From: JACDER01 sp963717765
Lineage (GTDB): Bacteria > Actinomycetota > Thermoleophilia > Gaiellales > Gaiellaceae
DNA: 64,000 bases
Reading direction: 5' to 3'
Assembly (NCBI GenBank): GCA_963717765.1
Contig: CAVQWX010000003.1
Coordinates: 62,001 to 126,000 of the forward strand
Both the position numbers and the translations under genes were made by a program. The notes under the pieces are model-generated. The model had not been told where the DNA came from. It saw only the letters and a list, made by a program, of their open reading frames with translations, and made no database searches. Of the stretch, positions 51,055 through 59,004 are shown piece after piece; the first letter of the stretch is position 1, and the number at the start of each line of letters is the position of its first letter.

Positions 51055-52461
51055 CTACGGGCGTAGGCCGTCGCCCCGGTGGTGGGCGAGATATTCGAGC
51101 AGGTCTGCGCGCGTCAGCATGCCGGCCGGCCGGCCCGCGCGCGCGACCACGACGGCCGCGCTCCCGCCGCTGAGGTCGGTGAATACCTGGTCGATCGACT
51201 CGGCTGCGTCCACGGCGGTGAGCGGCGGCCCCATCGCCGCGGCGACCTCCTCGTTAAGCGCGTCGGGATTGCGGAAGACTCGATCGAGCAGCCCGCGCTC
51301 CTGCAGTGAGCCGATCACTTCCGCGAGCGACTCGGTCGGGGCATTGCGGACGACCGGGAGCTGGGAGATCGAGTACTGCTGCATGAGGTCGATGGCCTCC
51401 CCGACCTTCTGGTGCGACTCGATGGTGATGAGGTCGGGGATGCCGGGCACCTCGACCTTCTTGAAGCGCAGTACCTCTTCAACGGTGGGCACCTGTCCCT
51501 TCCGCTCGAGGAAGCCCAGATCGATCATGTAGTTGTCGTCGTAGAACTTCGAGAGGTAGGCGCGGCCAGAGTCGGGGACGAGGGTGACGACCGTCTTCCC
51601 TTCGCCGAGCCGTTTCGCGACCTCGACCGCGGCCTGCACGGCGGTGCCGCCCGAGCCTCCGATCAGCAGCCCTTCCTCGCGCGCCATGCGCCGCGCCGTC
51701 AAGAACGAGTCGCGGTCGGAGACCGTCACCCATTCGTCGACCACCGAGGGGTCGAACGTCTTCGGCCAGAAGTCCTCGCCCACGCCTTCCACCAGGTAGG
51801 GGTGCATCCTGTCGCCGGAGGTGTAGATCGAGCCTTCCGGATCGGCGCCGACGACGAGCAGGTCCTTCTTCTGCTCCTTCAGGTAGCGCGCGACTCCGGT
51901 GATCGTTCCGCCCGTCCCCACCGCGATCACCAGTGCGTCGAGCTCACCGCCGGTTTGCTCCCAGATCTCAGGGCCGGTCGTCGCGTAGTGCGCGTCCGGG
52001 TTGGCGGGGTTCGTGTACTGGTCGGGCTTGTACGCGCCGGGGATCTCCTCGGCCAGCCGGTCGGAGACCGAGTAGTAGCTCTCCGGCGACTCCGGCGCGA
52101 CCGCGTAGGGGCAGATGACCACCTCGGCGCCGTACGCGCGGAGGAGCGAGATCTTCTCCTGGCTCATCTTGTCGGGCATGACGAAAATGCAGCGGTACCC
52201 CTTGAGCGCGGCCGCGATCGCGAGACCGGTGCCCGTGTTGCCGGAGGTCGGCTCGACGATCGTCCCGCCAGGCTTGAGCTTCCCCTCGCGCTCGGCGGCT
52301 TCGATCATCGTGACCCCGATCCGGTCCTTTATCGACCCGCCGGGGTTCAGGTACTCGAGCTTGACCACGACGGTGGCGGATCCCGAGGGGACGATCCGCT
52401 GGAGCCGCACCAGCGGCGTGTGGCCGACGAGCTCGAGGACGGTCGGGTACTCCCGGGCCAT
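51055..52461 (-). CDS. Cystathionine beta-synthase with CBS domain pair
   Basis: A 468-residue PLP enzyme. Lys45 in NPGGSIKDRIGVTM forms the Schiff base; EPTSGNTGTGLAIAAALKGY binds the substrate carboxylate, and VIAVGTGGTITGVARYLKEQ the phosphate. A C-terminal pair of CBS domains (about 345-465; LPVVRNAPTESLAEVIGSL, AAVVVARAGRPAGMLTRADL) marks it as cystathionine beta-synthase and not plain cysteine synthase. It condenses serine or O-acetylserine with homocysteine or sulfide. The ATG follows TACTCT by eight bases in a divergent promoter. Confidence 0.93.
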   Translation of the reverse strand: MAREYPTVLELVGHTPLVRLQRIVPSGSATVVVKLEYLNPGGSIKDRIGVTMIEAAEREGKLKPGGTIVEPTSGNTGTGLAIAAALKGYRCIFVMPDKMSQEKISLLRAYGAEVVICPYAVAPESPESYYSVSDRLAEEIPGAYKPDQYTNPANPDAHYATTGPEIWEQTGGELDALVIAVGTGGTITGVARYLKEQKKDLLVVGADPEGSIYTSGDRMHPYLVEGVGEDFWPKTFDPSVVDEWVTVSDRDSFLTARRMAREEGLLIGGSGGTAVQAAVEVAKRLGEGKTVVTLVPDSGRAYLSKFYDDNYMIDLGFLERKGQVPTVEEVLRFKKVEVPGIPDLITIESHQKVGEAIDLMQQYSISQLPVVRNAPTESLAEVIGSLQERGLLDRVFRNPDALNEEVAAAMGPPLTAVDAAESIDQVFTDLSGGSAAVVVARAGRPAGMLTRADLLEYLAHHRGDGLRP

Positions 52462-52469
52462 GTGCGCGA

Positions 52470-52479
52470 AGAGTAATGT
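52470..52479. promoter_or_regulatory. Bidirectional leaderless promoter (overlapping -10 boxes)
   Basis: AGAGTAATGT gives TACTCT on the minus strand, 8 bases before the cystathionine beta-synthase ATG, and TAATGT on the plus strand, 8 bases before ATG 52488. The boxes share the central TA. Confidence 0.55.
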
Positions 52480-52487
52480 GCCCTTGG

Positions 52488-53027
52488 ATGAAGGTCACCG
52501 TAGTGGGGAGAGGGAACGTCGGCGGAGGTCTCGCGGAACTGTGGCGGAAGGCCGGCCATGACGTTCAGGAGCTCGGTAAGGACGGCGGCGACGCCTCCGA
52601 CTCTGATGTTGTCGTGGTCGCCGTTCCCTCCGATGCGATTGCCGATGCGCTTGGAAAGGTCAGCGGCCTCGACGGCAAGGTCGCGATCGACGCGACCAAC
52701 GCACTCGGCGGGCGCAACGAGGAGTTCGACTCGCTCGCGGACGAGGTGAGGTCGATCGTCGGCGGCCCGACCGCCAAGTCCTTCAACCTCAACTTCGCCG
52801 CCGCCTACGACAAGCTGCCCGAGCAGCAGGAGCGGCCGTCCATGCCGTGGGCGGGCGACGAAGGTGCCCGCGAGTCCACCGAGCAGCTGATCCGCGACGC
52901 GGGATACGAGCCCGCGCCGGCGGGCGGGCTCGAGAACGCGCGCAAACTCGAGGACGCCCTCCCGTTCGTTTTCGCCGTTCGCCAGCAGCAGGACGGGCCC
53001 GTCCTCTACCGCTTCTGGACCGCGTAG
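52488..53027 (+). CDS. NADPH:F420 oxidoreductase-like Rossmann protein
   Basis: A 179-residue protein beginning MKVTVVGRGNVGGGLAELWR, the dinucleotide-binding loop of the F420_oxidored / ProC-like family; VVVVAVPSDAIADALGKVSG, DGKVAIDATNALGGR and GPTAKSFNLNFAAAYDKLP follow the pattern of NADPH-dependent F420 reductases. It is shorter than classical Fno (about 220), so the true substrate is uncertain. The TAG stop lies within the 6-bp target site duplicated by the insertion element that follows. Confidence 0.82.
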   Translation: MKVTVVGRGNVGGGLAELWRKAGHDVQELGKDGGDASDSDVVVVAVPSDAIADALGKVSGLDGKVAIDATNALGGRNEEFDSLADEVRSIVGGPTAKSFNLNFAAAYDKLPEQQERPSMPWAGDEGARESTEQLIRDAGYEPAPAGGLENARKLEDALPFVFAVRQQQDGPVLYRFWTA

Positions 53028-53028
53028 C

Positions 53029-54097
53029 TGTCCTACCCACGGACGTTGTGAACGCGGCTGATCGGTGGCCGGTCTCCGAGTGAGCTGTGCGGCCGTCGCC
53101 GGTTGTAGTAGTCGAGCCAGTGTGGCAGAGCGGCGTTGCGGTGTCGATGGGTGTGGTAGGCGAGACCGTAGGCCCACTCGCGGGCCATCGTCTGGTGGAA
53201 GCGTTCAACCTTGCCGTTCGTTCGCGGCCGATACGGCTGAGTGGTGAGGTGGCGGATGCCCTGGCGGGCGAGCAGCTCGGCCAGTGAGCGGTTGCGGACA
53301 TAGCTGAAGCCGTTGTCGGTCATCAGCCGTTTGGCGACGATCCCTCGCTCGGCGAAGAAGGCGAGCGCCCGCTCGACGAAGGCGGTCACCGTGGCTGCCT
53401 TGTCGTCATCGTGCAGCTCGACGTAGGCGATCCGCGAGTGGTCGTCGACGATCGCGTGCGCGTAGTCGTACCCGACCCTCGTCTCCGGGCGCATCCACTG
53501 TCGGCCGCGCTGGGAGCGGTCGCCGGTGAAGCGGTGTCCGGGCCGCAGGAAGCGCGCGTAGCGGCTGACGTCCATGTGCAGCAGGTCTCCCGGGCAGGGC
53601 CACTCGTAGCGGTTGGCCGGCTCCCGCGCGGGTGTGGGCGGCCGCGAGATCCCCGCACGCTTCAGCACCTTCCACACGGTCGAGTGGGCGAAGCCGGTCG
53701 CCCCGGCAACCAGGCGCGGCCCCCACCCGGTTCGGCGCCGGCACTCGCAGATCGTCTCGGCGAGCTCGCCCGAGAGCTGCCGGGGCGATCGGTGCGGCCT
53801 GCTCGAGCGATCGAACAGGCAGGCCAAGCTCGCCCGTGCCTCCTCGCCCGCCTCCAGCCAGCGGTGCCACCAGCGGTGTGCCGTCGCGGGCGAGACGCTG
53901 AACGCGGCCGCGGCCGCCTTCAGCGACATCCCCTCGCCGATCGCGCATACCAGCGCGTAGCGGCCAGCCAGTCCGAGCTTGGCGTTACGGTGAAACGACA
54001 TCCGAGCCCTCCTTTGGGCGTAGGTCCGGGAAGACCCACAGCCTCAAAGGAGGGCCGGATATCACCTCAACCGTTCACAACCTGTATAGGCGGGACA
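53029..54097 (-). mobile_element. IS481-family insertion sequence, complete, with 6-bp target duplication
   Basis: The element begins TGTCCTACCCAC at 53029 and ends with the complement of TGTCCCGCCTAT at 54097; both ends share TGTCC and GTTGTGAACG in 26-bp imperfect inverted repeats. It is flanked by CGTAGC at 53023-53028 and 54098-54103, a target duplication, and holds one intact transposase gene. It landed between two convergent genes so that the duplication preserved the TAG of one and the TAG of the other. Intact ends and gene suggest a recent insertion. Confidence 0.92.
53033..54001 (-). CDS. IS481-family DDE transposase
   Basis: A 322-residue transposase. The N terminus has two HTH segments (GLAGRYALVCAIGEGMSLKA, AAAFSVSPATAHRWWHRWLE). 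The catalytic domain has the first Asp in LLHMDVSRYARFL, the second in KRLMTDNGFSYV and the Glu in NGKVERFHQTMAREW, followed by the usual ALPHWLDYYNRRRPHSSLGD end. It is complete and appears active. Its stop codon lies in the left inverted repeat. Confidence 0.96.
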   Translation of the reverse strand: MSFHRNAKLGLAGRYALVCAIGEGMSLKAAAAAFSVSPATAHRWWHRWLEAGEEARASLACLFDRSSRPHRSPRQLSGELAETICECRRRTGWGPRLVAGATGFAHSTVWKVLKRAGISRPPTPAREPANRYEWPCPGDLLHMDVSRYARFLRPGHRFTGDRSQRGRQWMRPETRVGYDYAHAIVDDHSRIAYVELHDDDKAATVTAFVERALAFFAERGIVAKRLMTDNGFSYVRNRSLAELLARQGIRHLTTQPYRPRTNGKVERFHQTMAREWAYGLAYHTHRHRNAALPHWLDYYNRRRPHSSLGDRPPISRVHNVRG

Positions 54098-54102
54098 CGT
54101 AG

Positions 54103-54648
54103 CTACTCGACGCCCGGCATGAGGTTCGCCGACGGCTCCGTGCCGGCGAAGACGCGCCGAGCGGTGTCGATCCCATACACACGCCCGCGACAGCTGTCCG
54201 AGGGAGTGGGGGTCGCGCCGGCGCGGAGCGCGTCGAGCGACTGCTGCTCGATCCGCGTCAGCTGCTCGCGCGTGCATAGCGGCCCAGCCTCCGGCGAACC
54301 GCCGGCCGCGGAGACCGTCTTCTCGTGCAGAAGGAAGGCGTCGTACCGTTCCATCCCCGCGTCGTGCTCGACCATGAAGGTCGACGGCCGGCCGTCCTCG
54401 AGGCTCTTGGCGTGCACGAAGGCGCCTTTGCCATCGTCCACCAAGCCACGGCTCAGGATCTCCCACTTGGTCGGGTCGAGCCCGAGATCGTCCGTGACAC
54501 CAGACGCGTACGCGGCACCGCCGAACGCGAGGACGCAGCACGCGGCCGCGGTGCCGAGGCGGAGCCGCCGCCGCCGGCGCAGCCGGGCGGAGTAAGCGAG
54601 GTGAAGCCGGCGGCCGATGGTTTCGAGCTCGGGGGTGAGCTGCGTCAT
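54103..54648 (-). CDS. Single-pass membrane protein coupled to ECF sigma factor
   Basis: A 181-residue protein. A basic N-terminal stretch (ARLRRRRRLRLG) is followed by one hydrophobic helix (TAAACCVLAFGGAAYASG, about 33-50), and the remaining 130 residues should lie outside. The ATG overlaps the sigma factor stop as ATGA. Position and topology suggest an anti-sigma or signalling partner, but the N-terminal zinc-type anti-sigma motif is absent, so I leave the role open. The IS481 element ends 5 bases from its stop. Confidence 0.75.
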   Translation of the reverse strand: MTQLTPELETIGRRLHLAYSARLRRRRRLRLGTAAACCVLAFGGAAYASGVTDDLGLDPTKWEILSRGLVDDGKGAFVHAKSLEDGRPSTFMVEHDAGMERYDAFLLHEKTVSAAGGSPEAGPLCTREQLTRIEQQSLDALRAGATPTPSDSCRGRVYGIDTARRVFAGTEPSANLMPGVE

Positions 54649-55196
54649 GTGGATGCTCCTTTCAAGCGTTCGGACAGGGAGCCGAGGGCGCGCGTCACGC
54701 GGATGCGGGCAGCGCCCTCGGAACAGGAGAGGGACGAGGCGACCTGGTCATACGGCAGCTCCTGGATCACGCGAAGCTCCAGTGCCCGACGCTGACCTGG
54801 AGGGAGGGTGGCCAGCGCGGCGACCAGGCTGGGCGTCATGCGCTCGGCGCGGTCGCGCTCCTCGACGCGAGCGAGGTTCGGATCGTGCGCGCGCTCCGGC
54901 ATCCCCAGCCGCCGGCGCGCACGGCGATCGACCCGCTCGTGCTCGTAGTAACGGCGAAGGAGGTTCTTGGCGATCCCGAAGAGCCACGGCGACGCCGAGC
55001 CCCCGCCAGGATCCGTGAAGCGCCGGAGCGAGAGCGCCGCCTGGGCGAACGTCTCTGCTGTGAGCTCGCAGGCAATCTGCGGGGCAACCTGCGCCCGGAG
55101 CCAGGAATGGAGACGCTCCGCGTGACGGCGATAGAGCTCGCCCAGCGCATCGGGATCGCAGCGGGCCTCTCGAACGAGCTCGGCGTCGCTCTTCAT
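54645..55196 (-). CDS. ECF-type RNA polymerase sigma factor
   Basis: A 183-residue sigma factor with region 2 (DPDALGELYRRHAERLHSWL, ELTAETFAQAALSLRRF, SASPWLFGIAKNLLRRYYEH) and region 4 (LVAALATLPPGQRRALELRV, IQELPYDQVASSLSCSEGAA, RIRVTRALGSL). It directs polymerase to a stress or envelope regulon. ATG 55196; TATACG lies four bases upstream on the minus strand. Its ATGA overlap with the membrane protein gene shows that they act together. Confidence 0.93.
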   Translation of the reverse strand: MKSDAELVREARCDPDALGELYRRHAERLHSWLRAQVAPQIACELTAETFAQAALSLRRFTDPGGGSASPWLFGIAKNLLRRYYEHERVDRRARRRLGMPERAHDPNLARVEERDRAERMTPSLVAALATLPPGQRRALELRVIQELPYDQVASSLSCSEGAARIRVTRALGSLSERLKGAST

Positions 55197-55228
55197 GCCC
55201 GTATATCCGGCGAGCGCCGGAAAACGTT

Positions 55229-56713
55229 TCAGTGCCGGAAGTGCCGGTAGTGCGTGAGCACCATGGCGGCGCCGGCGGCCTCGACCGCCTCGACGACCTC
55301 TGAGTCGCGCTTGGACCCGCCCGGCTGGATCACCCCTCGCACTCCCGCGTCGAGGGCGAGCTGCGGCCCGTCGGCGAACGGGAAGAACGCATCCGACGCG
55401 AGCACCGCGCCCATCAGGTCGTGCCCTCGGTCGCGCGCCTTCTCGACCGCGAGCCACACCGCGTCCACCCTGCTCTGCTGCCCCGCGCCGATCCCCAAGG
55501 CCTGGCGGTCGCGCGCGATCACGATCGCGTTGGACGTGACGTGCTTGCACACCGTCCAGGCGAAGAGGAGATCGCGCCAGCCTGCCTCGTCCACCGTGCC
55601 GCAGACGAGCTCCATCTCTTCCTGGGTCTCCAGCAAGACGTCCGGCTCCTGCGCGAGGATTCCGCCCGGTACTCGCTTGAAGTCGAGACCACCGCAGTCG
55701 ACGACAGGCCCGCGCAGGATCCGCGTCGCCGGCTTGCGCTGCAGTGCCTCGAGTGCCGCCTCGTCGTACGCGGGCGCGTAGAGGACGTCGACGAACCGCT
55801 GGGCGAGCTCCTCGCCGAGCTCGCCCGTCACCGGACGGTTGACGACGCAGACCATCCCGAAGGCCGAGAGCGGGTCGCCGGCATAGGCGAGCTCGTACGC
55901 GCGCTCGATCGTGTCCGCGACCGCCGCTCCGCACGGGTTGGCGTGCTTGACGATCACGCAGGCGGGCTCGTCCCCGAGCTCCACCAGCAACCCGGCCGCG
56001 GCTGCGAGGTCGTACAGGTTGATGAAGGAGAGGTCGCGGCCGTGGAGCTTCTCGACGTCGGACAGGAGATGCTGCCCCGGGCCGCGATAGTAGGCGGCCC
56101 GCTGATGCGGGTTCTCGCCGTACGCGAGGTCGAGCTCCTTCACGAAGGATGCGCTGAGCCGCTCCGGGAGCGGCTCGTCTCCCGAGAGCCAGCGCGTGAC
56201 CGCCGCGTCGTACCCGGAGGTGTGCGCGAAAACCTTGGCCGCGAGCGTGCGCCGCGTCTCGGACGAGATCTCGCCGGTTTCGCGGACTTCCTCCAGCACC
56301 TTCTCGTAGTCGGCGGGATCGCAGATCGCCGCGACGTGCGCGAAGTTCTTGGCGGCGCCGCGGAGCATTGCCGGCCCGCCGACGTCGATCAGCTCGACGC
56401 CCGGCTCGCTCGTGAACGGGTAGAGGTTGACGACGACGAGGTCGAACGGGTCGATCTCGTTCTCGTTCAGGGTGGCGATGTCCTCCTCCCGGTCGCGCCG
56501 CGCAAGGATCGCGGCGTGGACGCGCGGATGAAGCGTCTTGACGCGGCCGCCGAGCATCTGCGGCACCTCGATCGACGTGGGGTCGAGCCCGAGCTCGCGC
56601 AGGTACGTCTCCGTCGAGCCACCGGTCGTGACGAGCTCGACGCCGAGGTCGGCGAGGCCGCGCGCGAAGACCTCGAGCCCGGCCTTTTCATAGACCGAGA
56701 TCAGCGCTCGCAC
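55229..56713 (-). CDS. purH: Bifunctional AICAR formyltransferase / IMP cyclohydrolase
   Basis: A 494-residue enzyme for the last two steps of IMP synthesis. The N-terminal cyclohydrolase (MGS-like) part reads RALISVYEKAGLEVFARGLA, LVTTGGSTETYLRELG and GGRVKTLHPRVHAAILARRD. The transformylase part has LDLAYGENPHQRAAYY, CVIVKHANPCGAAV (catalytic Lys-His) and ends GVIQPGGSKRDSEVVEAVEA, MVLTHYRHFRH. GTG 56713 lies 13 bases inside the end of purN, so purM, purN and purH form one tightly overlapping operon. Confidence 0.96.
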   Translation of the reverse strand: MRALISVYEKAGLEVFARGLADLGVELVTTGGSTETYLRELGLDPTSIEVPQMLGGRVKTLHPRVHAAILARRDREEDIATLNENEIDPFDLVVVNLYPFTSEPGVELIDVGGPAMLRGAAKNFAHVAAICDPADYEKVLEEVRETGEISSETRRTLAAKVFAHTSGYDAAVTRWLSGDEPLPERLSASFVKELDLAYGENPHQRAAYYRGPGQHLLSDVEKLHGRDLSFINLYDLAAAAGLLVELGDEPACVIVKHANPCGAAVADTIERAYELAYAGDPLSAFGMVCVVNRPVTGELGEELAQRFVDVLYAPAYDEAALEALQRKPATRILRGPVVDCGGLDFKRVPGGILAQEPDVLLETQEEMELVCGTVDEAGWRDLLFAWTVCKHVTSNAIVIARDRQALGIGAGQQSRVDAVWLAVEKARDRGHDLMGAVLASDAFFPFADGPQLALDAGVRGVIQPGGSKRDSEVVEAVEAAGAAMVLTHYRHFRH

Positions 56714-57243
56714 AGCTCTCTCACCACCTTCGGCAGCAGGCGGTGCTCGGCCGCCTGAACGCGTGCCCGCAGCGTGTCGGCCGTGTCTTCCGGCAGGACG
56801 GGGACGCGCTCGGCGGCGATCACGGGACCGGTGTCGATTCCCTCGTCGACGTAGTGGACGGTGGCGGCCGTCTCGGGCACGCCCGCGGCGAGAACGTCCT
56901 CGATCGGATGGGCGCCGGGAAAGTCCGGGAGCGGCGCGGAGTGCGTGTTGACGATGCGGCCGGCGTAGCGGTCGAGGAAGGGCGGGCGGAGTAGCCACAT
57001 GAAGCCGGCGCACACGACCAGCTGCACGCCCCGTTCCTCGAACCAGTCCGCCATCGCCGCGTCGCGCTCCTCACGGGTCGCGTACTCGTCGAGGGGGAAC
57101 ACCGCGGTCTCGATCCCCGCATCCTCGGCGCGCTGGAGTGCCTTCGCGCCTGGCTGGCTGGAGATGACACCCACAATCGGGAGCCCAGCGTCCATCAGCG
57201 CCTGCAGGTTCGTCCCCTCCCCCGAGACCAGGACTCCGATCAC
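56701..57243 (-). CDS. purN: Phosphoribosylglycinamide formyltransferase
   Basis: A 180-residue folate-dependent GAR transformylase. It shows IGVLVSGEGTNLQALMDA (phosphate loop), LVVCAGFMWLLRPPFLDRYAGRIVNTHSAPLPDFPGAHPI with the catalytic Asn-His, and ETAATVHYVDEGIDTGPVI with the catalytic Asp. The GTG start overlaps the purM stop as GTGA. It is slightly shorter than the usual 190-210 residues. Confidence 0.95.
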   Translation of the reverse strand: MIGVLVSGEGTNLQALMDAGLPIVGVISSQPGAKALQRAEDAGIETAVFPLDEYATREERDAAMADWFEERGVQLVVCAGFMWLLRPPFLDRYAGRIVNTHSAPLPDFPGAHPIEDVLAAGVPETAATVHYVDEGIDTGPVIAAERVPVLPEDTADTLRARVQAAEHRLLPKVVRELCER

Positions 57244-58124
57244 ACGACCCGCCCGATCACCTGCTCGTCGCCGGCGTCCGGCAGGACGGCGCAGAAGCCG
57301 ATTCCGAGGTTGAAGACGCGCCGCAACTCTTCCTCTTCGACGTGCCGCGCGAGCCACTGGAACACCGGCGGGCGCTCCCAGGCGTCCCAGTCGATCTCGG
57401 CGCGCAGCCCGTCGGGGATCACGCGCGAGAGGTTTCCGAGAATGCCGCCGCCGGTCACGTGCGCGAAGGCGTGCGCGCGGTCGCGCAGCCGGCGTACGTC
57501 GTCCAGGTAAAGGCGCGTGGACGCGAGCAGATCGTCGCCGTCGTAGTCCTCCTCCTCGAGCACTCGGCGGACGAGGGTGAAGCCGTTCGCGTGCACGCCC
57601 GCCGAGGGGAAGCCGACCACGACGTCGCCCGCACGCACCGCCGAGCCGTCGATCAGCCGGTCGCGCTCGACGACGCCGACGCACGTCGCGGCGAAGTCGA
57701 GCTCGTCCTCGCGGTAGACGTCCGGCATCTCCGCTGTCTCGCCGCCGATCAGGGCGACACCCGCCGCGCGGCACACCTCGGCCGCCCCTTCGACCAGCTC
57801 GGCGACCTGCTCGGGGTCGATCGAGGCGGCCGCCGCATAGTCGAGGAGCACGAGCGGGTCGGCGCCGCAGGTGATGACGTCGTTGATGCAATGCGCGGCC
57901 ATGTCGGCACCGCAATTGCGGAGCTTTCCGCGCGGGCGCGCGACGATCGGTTTCGTCCCGATCGAGTCGATCGTCGCCGCGAGCAGCCGCCCGTCGTCGA
58001 GTGGATGCAGGCCCGCGAAGGCTCCGAACCCGGTCGTGCCGGTGGACTCCACGGCCGCGCGGATGCGGCCGACGACCGCTTCGCCGCGCTCGATCGAGAC
58101 CCCGGCCTCCTCGTAGGTCGCCAC
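57240..58124 (-). CDS. purM: Phosphoribosylformylglycinamidine cyclo-ligase
   Basis: A 294-residue AIR synthetase of the PurM/SelD fold. YEEAGVSIERGEAVVGRIRA, ATIDSIGTKPIVA, DMAAHCINDVITCGADPLVL, GETAEMPDVY, GFPSAGVHANGFTLVRRVL and HVTGGGILGNLSRVIPDG follow the family order. At 294 residues it is 35-50 shorter than most PurM, mainly at the C terminus. GTG 58124 follows TAGGAT by seven bases in a divergent promoter. First gene of purMNH. Confidence 0.95.
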   Translation of the reverse strand: MATYEEAGVSIERGEAVVGRIRAAVESTGTTGFGAFAGLHPLDDGRLLAATIDSIGTKPIVARPRGKLRNCGADMAAHCINDVITCGADPLVLLDYAAAASIDPEQVAELVEGAAEVCRAAGVALIGGETAEMPDVYREDELDFAATCVGVVERDRLIDGSAVRAGDVVVGFPSAGVHANGFTLVRRVLEEEDYDGDDLLASTRLYLDDVRRLRDRAHAFAHVTGGGILGNLSRVIPDGLRAEIDWDAWERPPVFQWLARHVEEEELRRVFNLGIGFCAVLPDAGDEQVIGRVV

Positions 58125-58131
58125 AAGGCTG

Positions 58132-58141
58132 ATCCTAGACT
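58132..58141. promoter_or_regulatory. Bidirectional leaderless promoter (overlapping -10 boxes)
   Basis: ATCCTAGACT holds TAGGAT on the minus strand, 7 bases before the purM GTG at 58124, and TAGACT on the plus strand, 8 bases before GTG 58150. The same layout is seen at 34512-34521. Confidence 0.6.
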
Positions 58142-58149
58142 TGGGATCG

Positions 58150-59004
58150 GTGCCCTCGCTCCTGACGAGCTGGAACTTCGAGCCGCTCCAGGTCCTCCCC
58201 ACGCTGCTGATCGGGCTGCTCTACGCGCGCCGCGTCCGGACGCTGCGCGAGGCGGGGACGCCGGTTGCGGCCTGGCGGCTCTGGTGCTTCGGCTCGAGCC
58301 TCTTCCTCGTCCTCGTCGCGCTCGTCTCGCCGATCGATGCGTTCGGGGAGGAGCAGTTCCTGTTCATGCACATGGTCCAGCACATCCTGCTCGGCGACCT
58401 CGCGCCGCTCCTCTTCGTGCTCGGCCTGACCGGCCCGATCCTGCGGCCGGTCCTCTCGCTCCCGGGCGTGCTCCGCCTGCGCTTCCTGCTCCATCCGCTC
58501 GTCGCCCTGCCGCTGTGGGCGGCCAGCCTCTACCTCTGGCACATCCCCTTCCTGTACCAGGCGGCGCTCCATCACAGCGCCGTGCACGCGCTCGAGCACT
58601 TCTGCTTCTTCGCCTTCGGCGCGGTCATGTGGGCGCCGGTCGTCGAAGTGCTGCCCGGCCCCGAATGGTTCGGCACGGGCGCAAAGCTCGGCTACGTCCT
58701 CCTAGTCCGGCTGGTCGAGACGATCCTCGGGAACGTCTTCATCTGGTCGGGGAAGGTCTTCTACCCCTTCTACGAGCATCCCGTGAACCAGTGGGGGATC
58801 TCGGCGCTCTCCGACCAGCAGATCGCAGGGGCGGCGATGATGGTCGAGGGGTCGATCGTCACGCTCGCCGTCCTGGCGTGGCTCTTCCTCAAGATGGCGC
58901 AGGAGAGCGAGCTGCGCCAGCGGCTCCTCGAACAGGGACTGGACGAGCGCGCTGTCAAGCGCGCGGTCAGATACGGGCGCGCAGGCGTGCTCGAAACCGA
59001 GTGA
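58150..59004 (+). CDS. ctaG: Cytochrome c oxidase assembly protein (CtaG_Cox)
   Basis: A 284-residue membrane protein with about seven hydrophobic segments. LFMHMVQHILLGDLAPLLFV, LYLWHIPFLYQAALHHSAVH, ALEHFCFFAFGAVMWAPVVE and DQQIAGAAMMVEGSIVTLAV contain the His and Met residues expected for copper delivery in the caa3-type CtaG family. GTG 58150 was preferred to TTG 58141 because TAGACT overlaps the latter. The stop overlaps the LanC-like GTG as GTGA. Confidence 0.92.
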   Translation: MPSLLTSWNFEPLQVLPTLLIGLLYARRVRTLREAGTPVAAWRLWCFGSSLFLVLVALVSPIDAFGEEQFLFMHMVQHILLGDLAPLLFVLGLTGPILRPVLSLPGVLRLRFLLHPLVALPLWAASLYLWHIPFLYQAALHHSAVHALEHFCFFAFGAVMWAPVVEVLPGPEWFGTGAKLGYVLLVRLVETILGNVFIWSGKVFYPFYEHPVNQWGISALSDQQIAGAAMMVEGSIVTLAVLAWLFLKMAQESELRQRLLEQGLDERAVKRAVRYGRAGVLETE

